Position numbers and translations under genes: made by a program. The notes beneath the pieces are model-generated. The model saw nothing but the letters and a program-made list of their open reading frames with translations. It ran no database searches and had not been told where the DNA came from. Shown here in pieces: positions 16,755-24,770 of a stretch of DNA of 64,000 nt (position 1 is its first letter; each line of letters opens with the position of its first letter). The stretch comes from Prevotella sp. oral taxon 475. Its GTDB lineage: Bacteria; Bacteroidota; Bacteroidia; Bacteroidales; Bacteroidaceae. Location: NCBI RefSeq assembly GCF_018127805.1, contig NZ_CP072334.1, positions 1-64,000 of the forward strand, given 5' to 3'.

Positions 16755-18185
16755 CTATTTTGTGAACGAAGTCTGCGGAACCGTCCACCCCATACTGTTT
16801 TTTCGCACCTTCCAAACCTGACCGCTATCTCCGCAGACAAGCCAAATATAGTTGTCGGCATCTACGGTCATGGCAAACGAAGTGTGGCTACTGCTGAGCG
16901 TCGAAGGCAGCGTATAAATTTTGTTGTTATACCAAGTCACACCGCCATCTTTGCTAAAATACATCTGCGAGAAAGCCGCCGGCTTGCTTCCCACCAACGG
17001 ATCACCGCCGATGGCCAACAGATAGCGTCCGTAGGCCACCACCTGAAGATGGGTGAGGCGAGGCAAGAGGTTGGGATTCAGACCGATATAGCGAGTCCAA
17101 TGTTGCGTTGTCGTCGTTGCTTTCTTACTATATTCTGCCACCTTGCCCCATACCATGGCTGTAGACTCGGGGTGATCGACATCCACCGTACGGTTGCCGA
17201 AGAGCAGGAGTTGGTCGGTAGAGTCGTTGGCAAGAGCCGGAAGCGCCACGAAACTGATGTCTTGCACCGGCAAATAGCCTGCACCACTATTCAGCGTCTC
17301 CCGTGTTGGCTCTGTTTCGCCCCGCTTCAGCGTATACAATAGGTTGTCTGTACCCAAAAAGCAGAAACCCGAATGCGATACGCCCAACAGCTGTTGGGGC
17401 GCGCTACCCGTAGTAGGAATCGTTGTCCAGGTGGTTGCATCGACCGATTTCAGCAGTCTTCCGCCATTCCATAAGAATAAGGTGTCTCCCTGTACGGCCA
17501 CATTTTTGTAGGCATCGGCATCGAGTGTGAGCCCCGTAGGCACAATCTGCGTCCATGTCTTACCGTCGTTGGTAGCCGAAGCATAGATTTTTGCACCGCC
17601 TCCGGTCTGTCCAAAGACATAGATTTTGCCCTTTGCCACGACCGCTTTCATCGCCGTGAGAGCACCAAGAGCGGGCTCTTCCGTTAGCTTCGTCCATTTA
17701 AAGTCGTTGGGTTTCTGTTTGTGCACATTCACTCGGATGGTATAATCGCGATATTGCTGCCGCGAATTGCTGTAAACGCGAAAAGTGCGCGGCTGCGAAA
17801 AGTCGATCGAATCGGTGTTGCTATAATACTTCATCGAGTCGCTCGTGGCACTTTTCAGCAGCACGATGCCTGCATTCCGACTGGTGATGGTGCAAAGAAC
17901 CTTCTTACCATCCACGCCATAAGGCAGCGAATCGGGGTTATAGACTTCGCGTTTGAGCTGATCGATATAGAAAGCATACTTCTTTCCCTCCAGCTTCTTT
18001 TGGTAGACCGTGTCTTTTCCGGCCTTCGTCACCGAGTCGACGCTCCACTTCAGCGTTCCCACGGAGAACGCTGTGATGGCCGTATCTTCATAATAGGTCA
18101 CGTTTTTGTCGTCGTCCTTCAGACAGGATGTCAGTAAAAACACTGCCGAAGACAGCAAAGCGAAAGACAATCGGGCTCTTTTCAT
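16755..18185 (-). CDS. DUF6242-type lipoprotein with beta-propeller
   Basis: A 476-residue lipoprotein: the signal MKRARLSFALLSSAVFLLTSC ends in a lipobox Cys (about 21), followed by the acidic LKDDDKN, which fits surface export in Bacteroidota. An N-terminal domain (about 25-150) with Ser/Thr-rich strands precedes a kelch/BNR-like propeller (KIYASATNDGKTWTQIVPTG, RLLKSVDATTWTTIPTTG, YFSKDGGVTWYNNKIYTLP). The four DGxTW-type blades are visible. The function is unknown. It stops 43 bp before the DUF6089 start and probably opens the envelope operon; its own promoter is predicted at 18212. Confidence 0.82.
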   Translation of the reverse strand: MKRARLSFALLSSAVFLLTSCLKDDDKNVTYYEDTAITAFSVGTLKWSVDSVTKAGKDTVYQKKLEGKKYAFYIDQLKREVYNPDSLPYGVDGKKVLCTITSRNAGIVLLKSATSDSMKYYSNTDSIDFSQPRTFRVYSNSRQQYRDYTIRVNVHKQKPNDFKWTKLTEEPALGALTAMKAVVAKGKIYVFGQTGGGAKIYASATNDGKTWTQIVPTGLTLDADAYKNVAVQGDTLFLWNGGRLLKSVDATTWTTIPTTGSAPQQLLGVSHSGFCFLGTDNLLYTLKRGETEPTRETLNSGAGYLPVQDISFVALPALANDSTDQLLLFGNRTVDVDHPESTAMVWGKVAEYSKKATTTTQHWTRYIGLNPNLLPRLTHLQVVAYGRYLLAIGGDPLVGSKPAAFSQMYFSKDGGVTWYNNKIYTLPSTLSSSHTSFAMTVDADNYIWLVCGDSGQVWKVRKNSMGWTVPQTSFTK

Positions 18186-18211
18186 TCCACGTTTCGAATT
18201 AATTTTAGCTG

Positions 18212-18219
18212 CAAATTTA
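18212..18219 (-). promoter_or_regulatory. Predicted promoter -7 box (TAAATTTG) of the DUF6242 gene
   Basis: TAAATTTG on the minus strand lies 27 bp before the start at 18185, giving a leader of about 22 nt. Confidence 0.5.
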
Positions 18220-18340
18220 AGTAGAAATCCGCAAATATGCTTTCTTTATTCGCTTTATTATGCAAAAAGCCCCTGTAGGCGGTATTTTTTAAGGTTCTTT
18301 TTCGTTCCTCAAAAGATGTGTGCCGGTGGCAACACGTGCT

Positions 18341-18425
18341 GCAAAAGCTCATCTTTTGTCCTGCGTTTTCTTAGCTTTTGCATGGCATTTTCTTAGCTTT
18401 TGACGTGCAAAAGCTAAGAGATGGG
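18341..18425. repeat. 22-bp repeat array C
   Basis: Units: a degenerate palindromic GCAAAAGCTCATCTTTTG at 18341, CTTAGC units at 18370 and 18392 (22 bp apart), and a GCTAAG unit at 18413. The order is + - - +, the same as array B. It lies between the divergent DUF6242 and dinD promoters. No purine tract adjoins it beyond GATGGGAAGGGG. Confidence 0.8.
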
Positions 18426-18526
18426 AAGGGGATTTGCAAGTTCTTGATTAACAACGGGTTGCCGATGCATCTCGAATCTCCCCTAAAATAGGCGAGGTGG
18501 GCATGCTTCTTTCCCGCAAATTACAC

Positions 18527-18534
18527 TAACTTTG
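18527..18534 (+). promoter_or_regulatory. Predicted promoter -7 box (TAACTTTG) of dinD
   Basis: TAACTTTG fits TAnnTTTG and lies 85 bp before the dinD start. I saw no convincing SOS operator around it. Confidence 0.55.
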
Positions 18535-18618
18535 CAACAAATAGGAGGGCGTCTGACGGCGGAAAAATCAAGAAGATGCCTCCTTGTATAGGCTAACCGT
18601 AATCATTCATATCATCAA

Positions 18619-19488
18619 ATGATGGACAAGAACAGCATTTTACACTACAAGTCGGCATTCGATGGCATTGCCCAATACATTGAAAGCGACGATGCCAAAG
18701 AGCAAGTAGAAGTGTGGTTTGCACGCGAACTGCAAACGATATTGGGCTATGCGCGTTGGGAAAACTTCCTCGTGGCGATACGACGAGCGGTAGATTCGTG
18801 TAAAACGCAGGGTATCAACGTGGATGATCATTTTCGTGAGGTCACGAAAATGATCGAAATCGGTAAAGGCGGTAAGCGTGAAGTATCCGATTTTATGCTT
18901 ACCCGCTATGCCTGCTACCTGATCGCTCAAAACGGCGACCCCAAGAAAGAGGAAATCGCTTTCGCTCAAAGCTACTTCGCTATACAAACGCGGAAAGCCG
19001 AATTGATAGAAGAGCGACTCCATCTGCTCTCTCGTTTAGAAACCCGCGATCAACTAAGAACAGCTGAAAAACAACTATCGCAAAACATATACCAACGAGG
19101 CGTCGACGACAAAGGCTTCGGACGCATACGCTCTAAAGGCGATACGGCTCTTTTCGGAGGACATACCACCGAAGATATGAAAAAACGGTTGGGGGTGAAA
19201 TCCAACAGAGCACTGGCCGATTTTCTGCCCACGCTTACCATCGCTGCTAAAAATCTTGCTACGGAAATGACCAATTACAACGTGGAAAATAAAGATCTGA
19301 ACGGAGAACAACCCATTACTCGCGAACACATACAGAACAACCAAACTGTGCGCAATATGTTGGGGCAACGCGGCATCAAACCCGAAGAGCTTCCACCCGC
19401 AGAAGACATTAAGAAGTTGGAACGCAGGATGGTTCAGGATGAGAAAAAGATTGAACAGACTTCACAAAAACTTCCAAAGAGTAGGTAG
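18619..19488 (+). CDS. dinD: DNA-damage-inducible protein D (DinD)
   Basis: A 289-residue protein with a BRO-N-like N-terminal region (HYKSAFDGIAQYIESDDA, EVWFARELQTILGYARWENF, FMLTRYACYLIAQNGDPKKEEIAFAQ) and a C-terminal helical part (KGFGRIRSKGDTALFGGHTT, KRLGVKSNRALADFLPT, ATEMTNYNVE). E. coli DinD is SOS-induced and inhibits RecA; the same role here is inferred only. A second Met follows at once (18622). Codon positions 18826-18855 contain a perfect 14-bp inverted repeat inside the gene. Only 3 bp separate it from the acetyltransferase gene, so the two are likely co-transcribed. Confidence 0.9.
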   Translation: MMDKNSILHYKSAFDGIAQYIESDDAKEQVEVWFARELQTILGYARWENFLVAIRRAVDSCKTQGINVDDHFREVTKMIEIGKGGKREVSDFMLTRYACYLIAQNGDPKKEEIAFAQSYFAIQTRKAELIEERLHLLSRLETRDQLRTAEKQLSQNIYQRGVDDKGFGRIRSKGDTALFGGHTTEDMKKRLGVKSNRALADFLPTLTIAAKNLATEMTNYNVENKDLNGEQPITREHIQNNQTVRNMLGQRGIKPEELPPAEDIKKLERRMVQDEKKIEQTSQKLPKSR

Positions 19489-19491
19489 CTG

Positions 19492-20070
19492 ATGACAACA
19501 ACAGATCCATATAAAAAGATGACAGAACGCCTTACATTGCGTTCATGGAAAGAGAGTGATGCCGAGATGCTTTATCGATATGCTTGCAACCCGAACATTG
19601 GTCCCATTGCCGGTTGGCCTCCACATACAAGTGTAGAGAATAGTCGCGAAATAATCAAGACTGTGCTGTCTGCCCCAGAAACCTATGCGGTTGTACTGAA
19701 AGAAACGGACGAGGTGGTAGGAAGCATCGGACTAATGATGACAAGAAGTAAAGCCAATTGTTCAAAGATGGCAGACAACGAATGTGAAATCGGCTATTGG
19801 ATAGGTGAGCTTTATTGGGGACAAGGCTTGATTCCTGAAGCCGTCAACGAATTACTTCGGTATGCTTTTGAGAACTTACGGCAAACTACGGTTTGGTGCG
19901 GGTATTACGATGGCAACGAGAAATCAAAACGAGTACAAGAGAAATGTGGATTCATTTACAGCCATACAGAAGAAAATAAGCTGGTTCCTTTGCTGAACGA
20001 GGTTCGCACTGAGCATTTTACAAAAATCACTTTGGAGGATTGGAAGAATAAAATCAACAACTTAAAATAA
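19492..20070 (+). CDS. GNAT family N-acetyltransferase (RimJ/RimL-like)
   Basis: A 192-residue protein with the order of GNAT motifs: MTERLTLRSWKESDAEMLYRYA, the acceptor region ETYAVVLKETDEVVGSIGLM, the acetyl-CoA loop region CEIGYWIGELYWGQGLIPEA, and YYDGNEKSKRVQEKCGF. The last matches the Asn/Ser-x-x-Ser..CGF motif of ribosomal-protein or small-molecule acetyltransferases of the RimJ/RimL type. The substrate cannot be read from sequence. It follows dinD by 3 bp and precedes the nicotinamidase by 5 bp. Confidence 0.88.
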   Translation: MTTTDPYKKMTERLTLRSWKESDAEMLYRYACNPNIGPIAGWPPHTSVENSREIIKTVLSAPETYAVVLKETDEVVGSIGLMMTRSKANCSKMADNECEIGYWIGELYWGQGLIPEAVNELLRYAFENLRQTTVWCGYYDGNEKSKRVQEKCGFIYSHTEENKLVPLLNEVRTEHFTKITLEDWKNKINNLK

Positions 20071-20075
20071 AACAA

Positions 20076-20660
20076 ATGAAAGAACCAATAACCTTGGTGG
20101 TTGTAGATGGGCAATACGACTTTTGCAATCCCGCAGGTGCACTATATGTGTCGGGGGCCGAAACAGCGGTAGAACATATCCTGCACTTCATCCATACGCA
20201 CGAAAGACTGGCAGAGGTGATCTTCACCGTTGACTGGCATCAGGCGAGAGATGCTTCGTTTATTCCGCAAGGTGGCCCGTGGCCGCCGCATTGTATCGGG
20301 TTCTCGAAAGGGTCGCAGATTGACGAACGGCTTGTTCAGGCGTGCTTAGACAGAGAGATTCCCTTTCGAGTGATTCGCAAAGGCGAGGTGATAGAGACTG
20401 AAGAATATGGGGCTTTTCAGCACATTGAAAAGCTGTCGGGCGGCAGATATCGGCTTGCCACCATGACCGACGAAGTGATCTGCGCAGACCATCGCATGGT
20501 GATTTGCGGCGTGGCAGGCGATTATTGCGTACTGGAGACGCTGCGAAATCTGCTCAACGGGGGACTTTCGGTAGATGTTTTCGCCAGCGGAATTGCCTCG
20601 ATAGACGGCGGCACCAAGCTGAACAACTTTGTTCGCGAACAGAACCTAACCCTCTGTTAG
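20076..20660 (+). CDS. pncA: Nicotinamidase / isochorismatase family hydrolase
   Basis: Nicotinamidase hydrolyses nicotinamide to nicotinate for NAD salvage. In the 194-residue product the triad is visible as Asp11 (VVVDGQYDF), Lys102 (VIRKGE) and Cys151 (GVAGDYCVLET), with metal-binding Asp53/His55 in VDWHQARD and His72 in WPPHC. These residues favour nicotinamidase over other isochorismatases. The pathway partner PncB is encoded 13 kb away in the same window. It ends the dinD-GNAT-pncA run and is followed by hairpins that may terminate it. Confidence 0.88.
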   Translation: MKEPITLVVVDGQYDFCNPAGALYVSGAETAVEHILHFIHTHERLAEVIFTVDWHQARDASFIPQGGPWPPHCIGFSKGSQIDERLVQACLDREIPFRVIRKGEVIETEEYGAFQHIEKLSGGRYRLATMTDEVICADHRMVICGVAGDYCVLETLRNLLNGGLSVDVFASGIASIDGGTKLNNFVREQNLTLC

Positions 20661-20717
20661 GCGGAGGAAAGTGTGGTATACTCTATCTGTTGACTCCTTT
20701 CCAAACATCGATAGACG

Positions 20718-20793
20718 AAAAAAGCAAAGCATGTTGCACGTCGTTTTCTTTGCTTTAAAAAACGTTTGACCACGTCTGAGCCATCAAACGTTT
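20718..20793 (+). terminator. Tandem hairpins after the nicotinamidase gene
   Basis: Stem one pairs AAAGCAAAG (20721-20729) with CTTTGCTTT (20748-20756). Stem two pairs AAACGTTTGA (20760-20769) with TCAAACGTTT (20784-20793). They lie 60-130 bp after the stop. Neither has a long T-tract, so termination is likely but not certain. Confidence 0.5.
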
Positions 20794-20909
20794 ATCACTG
20801 CTTGGGCTATACCTCAACTACTTTTACATAGACCACTCTGTAAGGACTCTTTTCTCGTTTCTTGAAAAGAATCTTTACAGAATGGTTGATGGTCTCAATT
20901 CACAAGCGA

Positions 20910-21065
20910 CCTCCCCCTTACTCCCTACTACTCCCCTTCCTTACTACTTACTACTTTCCCTCCTTACTCCCCCATCTCTTTGTTTTTACACTGCGTTTTC
21001 TTAGCTTTTGCCACTCAAAAGCTAAGAAAATGGCATACAAAAGCTTAGCTTTTGCATGCCATTTG
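20910..21065. repeat. 22-bp repeat array D with pyrimidine tract
   Basis: A C/T-only tract with repeated TTACTCC and TTACTAC words (20910-20985) leads into a CTTAGC unit at 21000, a GCTAAG unit at 21021 and a palindromic AAAAGCTTAGCTTTT unit near 21040. Spacing is 21-22 bp. It lies between the convergent ends of pncA and the methyltransferase. The rest of 20661-21178 shows only the hairpins noted above. Confidence 0.82.
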
Positions 21066-21178
21066 GTAAGTTCCTGAAAATGAGAAAGATAGAAATTCAA
21101 TCCGAAAGACGGATGAGCGGGTTGGGATTTTCCGGGATCGGCTTGAGACTTTTCTATTAAACTGTTAGCATTTCTCCG

Positions 21179-22492
21179 TTAGGCGGTTGGAATTTTCCGA
21201 CACACCAGCAGCCAATGATGGTTTTGCACGTCGGTGGTGGCAAAGAGATAGGTGTCGCCTCCATCTTTTATTTTGAGACGTTTGCGCAGCGCCTCGGCCC
21301 CGAGTGGGAAGTTGCGGGTGGCAATATGAGCTTGTCGAAGACCGAGAAGAGCGTTCTTCAATTCTTTCTTGTTGAACGAAGAGAGAGCGAGAAGCTGGAA
21401 TCGGCGACCCGGAAAATCGGCCACTTCATCGGTCGAGACGAAGAGATGCGAATTGGCCGCAAGGGCTTCTACGGGCCAACGGACTGTAAGCAGACCGAAA
21501 CAGCCGGCCTTCATCAGTGAGGAATGTGGCTCATAGAGATACATCCCGGCAGAAAGAACGCCGCGAAAAAGGCGTTGGGGCGCGGTGCTTTCGTCAGGAA
21601 AACGATAGGAAAAGGCAGCATCGTCATTCACACAAACCACCTGAGGCGATGTCGTTTCTCCTTCGGCGAGGGGCGACGACGGTGGAGCGGAAAGCACAAA
21701 GAGCAGTTCTTTGCACTCGTTGCGCACCGAGACGATGTGGACCTGGCGCACCCAGGCCCCTTGCTGTTGCAGGGTTTCGACGGCCGCTTGCCAATGGAGC
21801 ATGGGCGAGAGCTTGACCACCACCCAGCGGGCCTTGACCATCAGGGTGTCGAGCAGGGCGCAGAGATTGGGCGTGCAATGATGAATGAGCACCGTTTTGC
21901 CGCCCTGGGCATCGCGACGAGCAGGGTCGAGAAAGACGATGTCGGCCTGCGACATTGTGTGGAGATAGGTTTCGGCCTCAGCACACACCACGTTGGCATG
22001 GTGCAGACCCAAGAGGGGAAAGTTGTGACGGGCTATTTCGCAGAGTCCAGACTGCCGTTCCACATAGACAGCGGCATCGAAGGCGCGCGCCAGGAAGGAG
22101 AAGTCGACACCGAATCCGCCGGTGAGATCGACGAGAACCGAGGAGGCCGACGCGTCCTTTTCTTCCGTTTTCTCCTGCTTCGCACTTATTTTCTGGTCTT
22201 GTGGACAGGCGTTCCCGCAGGGTTCTCCCAGCAGCCGTTGCACCAACCGGGCCTTATAAAGGGCCGTCGACTGCGAGGAACATTGCTCCATCGAGAGGTG
22301 CGGCGGATAGATCATTCCTTCGGTGGCAGCCCAGGCAGGCAGTTTCTCCCGTGCCATCTGGCGTCCGGCAATCTGATTGAGGGCAAAGGGCAGATCTACA
22401 TCAGGATGTGCAGAGGCCAGAAAGGCCAGTTGGCGCACGTCGCCATCGGCATGTGCGCGGATGAATTGTAGGGTAGCGGCAGTTATTTCCAT
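21179..22492 (-). CDS. THUMP-like class I SAM-dependent methyltransferase
   Basis: A 437-residue protein. The N-terminal third (about 1-100) is helical with FALNQIAGRQMAREKLPAWA and MEQCSSQSTALYKARL. Next comes a Rossmann methyltransferase core with the SAM loop VDLTGGFGVDFSFLA (about 121-135), YVERQSGLCEIARHN and the putative catalytic LDPARRD. The C-terminal part (about 290-437) resembles a ferredoxin-like and THUMP-like RNA-binding domain. Bacteroidota proteins of this build are annotated only as methyltransferases; an RNA target is inferred from the THUMP-like part. It is a single-gene unit facing the nicotinamidase terminator. Confidence 0.8.
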   Translation of the reverse strand: MEITAATLQFIRAHADGDVRQLAFLASAHPDVDLPFALNQIAGRQMAREKLPAWAATEGMIYPPHLSMEQCSSQSTALYKARLVQRLLGEPCGNACPQDQKISAKQEKTEEKDASASSVLVDLTGGFGVDFSFLARAFDAAVYVERQSGLCEIARHNFPLLGLHHANVVCAEAETYLHTMSQADIVFLDPARRDAQGGKTVLIHHCTPNLCALLDTLMVKARWVVVKLSPMLHWQAAVETLQQQGAWVRQVHIVSVRNECKELLFVLSAPPSSPLAEGETTSPQVVCVNDDAAFSYRFPDESTAPQRLFRGVLSAGMYLYEPHSSLMKAGCFGLLTVRWPVEALAANSHLFVSTDEVADFPGRRFQLLALSSFNKKELKNALLGLRQAHIATRNFPLGAEALRKRLKIKDGGDTYLFATTDVQNHHWLLVCRKIPTA

Positions 22493-22507
22493 TCAAAAAC
22501 AAAATAA

Positions 22508-22539
22508 ATCTCCCGCCCGGCAACGGCCGAACGGGAGAT
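22508..22539 (-). terminator. Terminator of the polysaccharide utilization locus
   Basis: ATCTCCCG (22508-22515) pairs with CGGGAGAT (22532-22539) around a GC-rich inner stem, and on the minus strand it is followed by TTATTTTG. It lies 30 bp after the stop of the last locus gene. Confidence 0.75.
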
Positions 22540-22568
22540 GAAAGGGAGAGGCCAAGGCCTCTATGAGA

Positions 22569-23555
22569 TTACTTAAATACCTTGATCTCACCAAGCATGA
22601 TGTAACGAGAGGCATTGCCCAGCACGTTGACAAGCCGGATATAGCTGGCCGATACGGGCGAATAGAAGCGAAGCGTAGCCTCGTCTTCCGAAAGGGCAAA
22701 CTCGTCGGGGTATTTGACGACACCTTGTTCGGTCCAGGTCAGTCCGTCGGTGCTGGTCTCTACGATGAGACTTTTTACAAACCAGAACTTATAACGAGCT
22801 GTGCGGAGGAGCTGAATGCCCTGAAGCGTCTCGGCACCCGTAAGCGAAATGTAGAACGTATGCGGGTTGGTGGAGAATCCATACCAGTAGGACGAGGTGC
22901 TTCCGTCGCACAGACGGCTCAGCGAGTTATAGTTTTCGTCGTACACGGCGTAGTCGGACGTGCTCAATTCGGTGAGTCCCGATACATCGCCATCAGTGTA
23001 GATATTGGTCTTGGTATAGTCTACGTTGATGAGCATCTTGCTGTAGTTCTTGGCAACAGCAAGTCCGTCGCTGGCTTTCAGCACCAAAGCGGCGGCTCCG
23101 TTTTTACCGTCGGCAATCAGCTTGTTGAGTGCTGCACCCTTTTTCAAGGCCACCTTGAAAGGCATTGCCGACTGTTTACTGCCCTTGGCAATGGTCACCG
23201 TGGGCGAAAGGAGCTGCAAAGCACCTTGATTCATCACGACCCGATTGCCGGTAGCTACGGCAGCGGTAGAGTCTTCCACAACACTCACTTCGATGTCTCT
23301 TTCTGCAGGCTCGGAAAGACGCACATAAAACGAGACGGTGTCGTTGGGAACAGTGGCTACAGAGTTGGCGTTGATGACGCGCAAGGTGCCTTTGTTGCCT
23401 TCAGACTGCAAGTCGTGAATGTAGAGTTTGGGCTGGTTGCTGCCCTCTTCTACAGGATATAGTGTGCTGCCTACTTCCTGTTCGCTTTGGCAAGCGGAGA
23501 GAAGTGCCAGCGAACCCAATAAGGCGGGCATGGTTTTCTTTATGATGCGATTCAT
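22569..23555 (-). CDS. DUF1735-type lipoprotein with discoidin-like domain
   Basis: A 328-residue lipoprotein: signal MNRIIKKTMPALLGSLALLSAC with Cys22, then QSEQEVG, acidic as expected for export to the cell surface. An immunoglobulin-like BT_3987-N/DUF1735 region (about 60-180; FYVRLSEPAERDIEVSV, GKNGAAALVLKASDG) is followed by an F5/8-type C discoidin domain (about 195-328; LCDGSTSSYWYGFSTNPHTFYI, YIRLVNVLGN). It is probably a surface glycan-binding protein that presents substrate to the SusCD pair. It is the last gene of the locus, 27 bp after the LamG gene. No catalytic motif is seen. Confidence 0.83.
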   Translation of the reverse strand: MNRIIKKTMPALLGSLALLSACQSEQEVGSTLYPVEEGSNQPKLYIHDLQSEGNKGTLRVINANSVATVPNDTVSFYVRLSEPAERDIEVSVVEDSTAAVATGNRVVMNQGALQLLSPTVTIAKGSKQSAMPFKVALKKGAALNKLIADGKNGAAALVLKASDGLAVAKNYSKMLINVDYTKTNIYTDGDVSGLTELSTSDYAVYDENYNSLSRLCDGSTSSYWYGFSTNPHTFYISLTGAETLQGIQLLRTARYKFWFVKSLIVETSTDGLTWTEQGVVKYPDEFALSEDEATLRFYSPVSASYIRLVNVLGNASRYIMLGEIKVFK

Positions 23556-23582
23556 AATGATTCTCTTTTTCTGGTTTGTTAT

Positions 23583-24746
23583 TTATTCTTTTCCATCAAT
23601 ACGAACGTTGGTATTCCAGGTGGGAACAGCTGCAATCTTACCCGTATTGCCGTGCCCGGTGGCATCGTTGAGGATGTCACCCTGTCCTTCGTTCATCTTC
23701 CAGTAGGCCTCTAAGCCGTCGCTCTTGGGATCGCAGACGTACATATTATTGGCAATCTCGTTCTGCGTACGTGCCTTTGTCCAAAAACGAAGCTCGCTCA
23801 CCTGAGCATGCGCCTTGAAATAGGAGGTGGTGGCGAAGCTCATCGAATTGGAAATGTTGACGATTTTGCCGGGAAGGTCCATCGAATTGTCCAACTTGCC
23901 GTCTACGTAAAGGCTGAGCTTGGTTCCCTCGCACACGAAAGCGATGTGATACCACTTGTTGGCGTCGAAGAGTTTGTTGCTGTTGAGCTGCGTGCCTTGG
24001 GTCTTTACCTGCAAGCGATTGCCTTCTATCGGGGCGTCGCCGAAGCGGGTATAGATCTCGCCGTCTTTGCCCGAGGGAGCCCAACCGCCAAAGAGCATCT
24101 GGTTGTTCAACTGACCTACGGCTGTGCCTAACTGGTCCATGTTGACGCACATCTCAACCGTCCAGGCCGAAAGAGCGTACTCTTTACGCATGGTGAACGT
24201 GATGGAGTGGGCCATATCGATAACGGGCACCGGCTGACGCACCACCTGGTCGATGATGTAGACAATGGTTCCACCCGAGTTGAGCACACCTACTTGTCCG
24301 TCTTTGCTCTTCAACACCAAGGGGATGGCATACTTCATACCCGAATTTTTGAGTGCATCGGCCAACGGTTTCACCGTGAGCTGTATGGAAGAAGAGATTA
24401 CTTTTCCGGCATCTATGGTGATGGTGGACGACGAAAGCGAAAAGACAGTATCGGGAAGGGCCTTGTATTCGGTTTGATTGCGTTGGTTGTACTGCTTAAG
24501 AGCTAAGGTGTCGTAAACCAACTCAAAGGTGTGGCTGACCGTTGCCGGACTCGAGAGCCGCACTTTGATGTCTTGCGAAACGGCTGTTGTACCTACAGTG
24601 ATCTTCGTCGACGTGTTTCCGTCGGTGTTGGTCTGGGCAATGAAGGCCTGATCGGTGAGTTCCGAATACTCGGCATTGTTGCAAGCCGCAAGCAAAAGAG
24701 AGCCCAATGCCAAGCTGCCCATGAGTTTTGAAATGCTGTATTTCAT
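23583..24746 (-). CDS. DUF1735 and LamG domain lipoprotein
   Basis: A 387-residue lipoprotein (signal to Cys22, then NNAEYSELTDQ). The first half (about 35-165) is a DUF1735 domain with IKVRLSSPATVSHTFELVYD and LKNSGMKYAIPLVLKSKDG. The second half (about 175-385) is a LamG/concanavalin-like fold with TVEMCVNMDQLG, WYHIAFVCEGTKLSLYVDGK and AYWKMNEGQGDILNDATGHG, the last a hallmark of LamG_3. It should bind glycan at the surface. The same domain pair occurs in the B. thetaiotaomicron high-mannose N-glycan locus around BT3986, from memory. It is 24 bp after the GH18 gene. Confidence 0.87.
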   Translation of the reverse strand: MKYSISKLMGSLALGSLLLAACNNAEYSELTDQAFIAQTNTDGNTSTKITVGTTAVSQDIKVRLSSPATVSHTFELVYDTLALKQYNQRNQTEYKALPDTVFSLSSSTITIDAGKVISSSIQLTVKPLADALKNSGMKYAIPLVLKSKDGQVGVLNSGGTIVYIIDQVVRQPVPVIDMAHSITFTMRKEYALSAWTVEMCVNMDQLGTAVGQLNNQMLFGGWAPSGKDGEIYTRFGDAPIEGNRLQVKTQGTQLNSNKLFDANKWYHIAFVCEGTKLSLYVDGKLDNSMDLPGKIVNISNSMSFATTSYFKAHAQVSELRFWTKARTQNEIANNMYVCDPKSDGLEAYWKMNEGQGDILNDATGHGNTGKIAAVPTWNTNVRIDGKE

Positions 24747-24770
24747 AATGTGATGTTCCTTTATGCGTGA

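Noticed and set aside
16712..16861. A longer start for the DUF6089 protein
   Set aside because: It would hide the signal peptide and overlap the DUF6242 gene by more than 100 bp.
21524..22471. A 315-codon plus-strand frame opposite the THUMP-like methyltransferase
   Set aside because: The minus strand shows clear SAM-binding and THUMP-like motifs; the plus frame does not.
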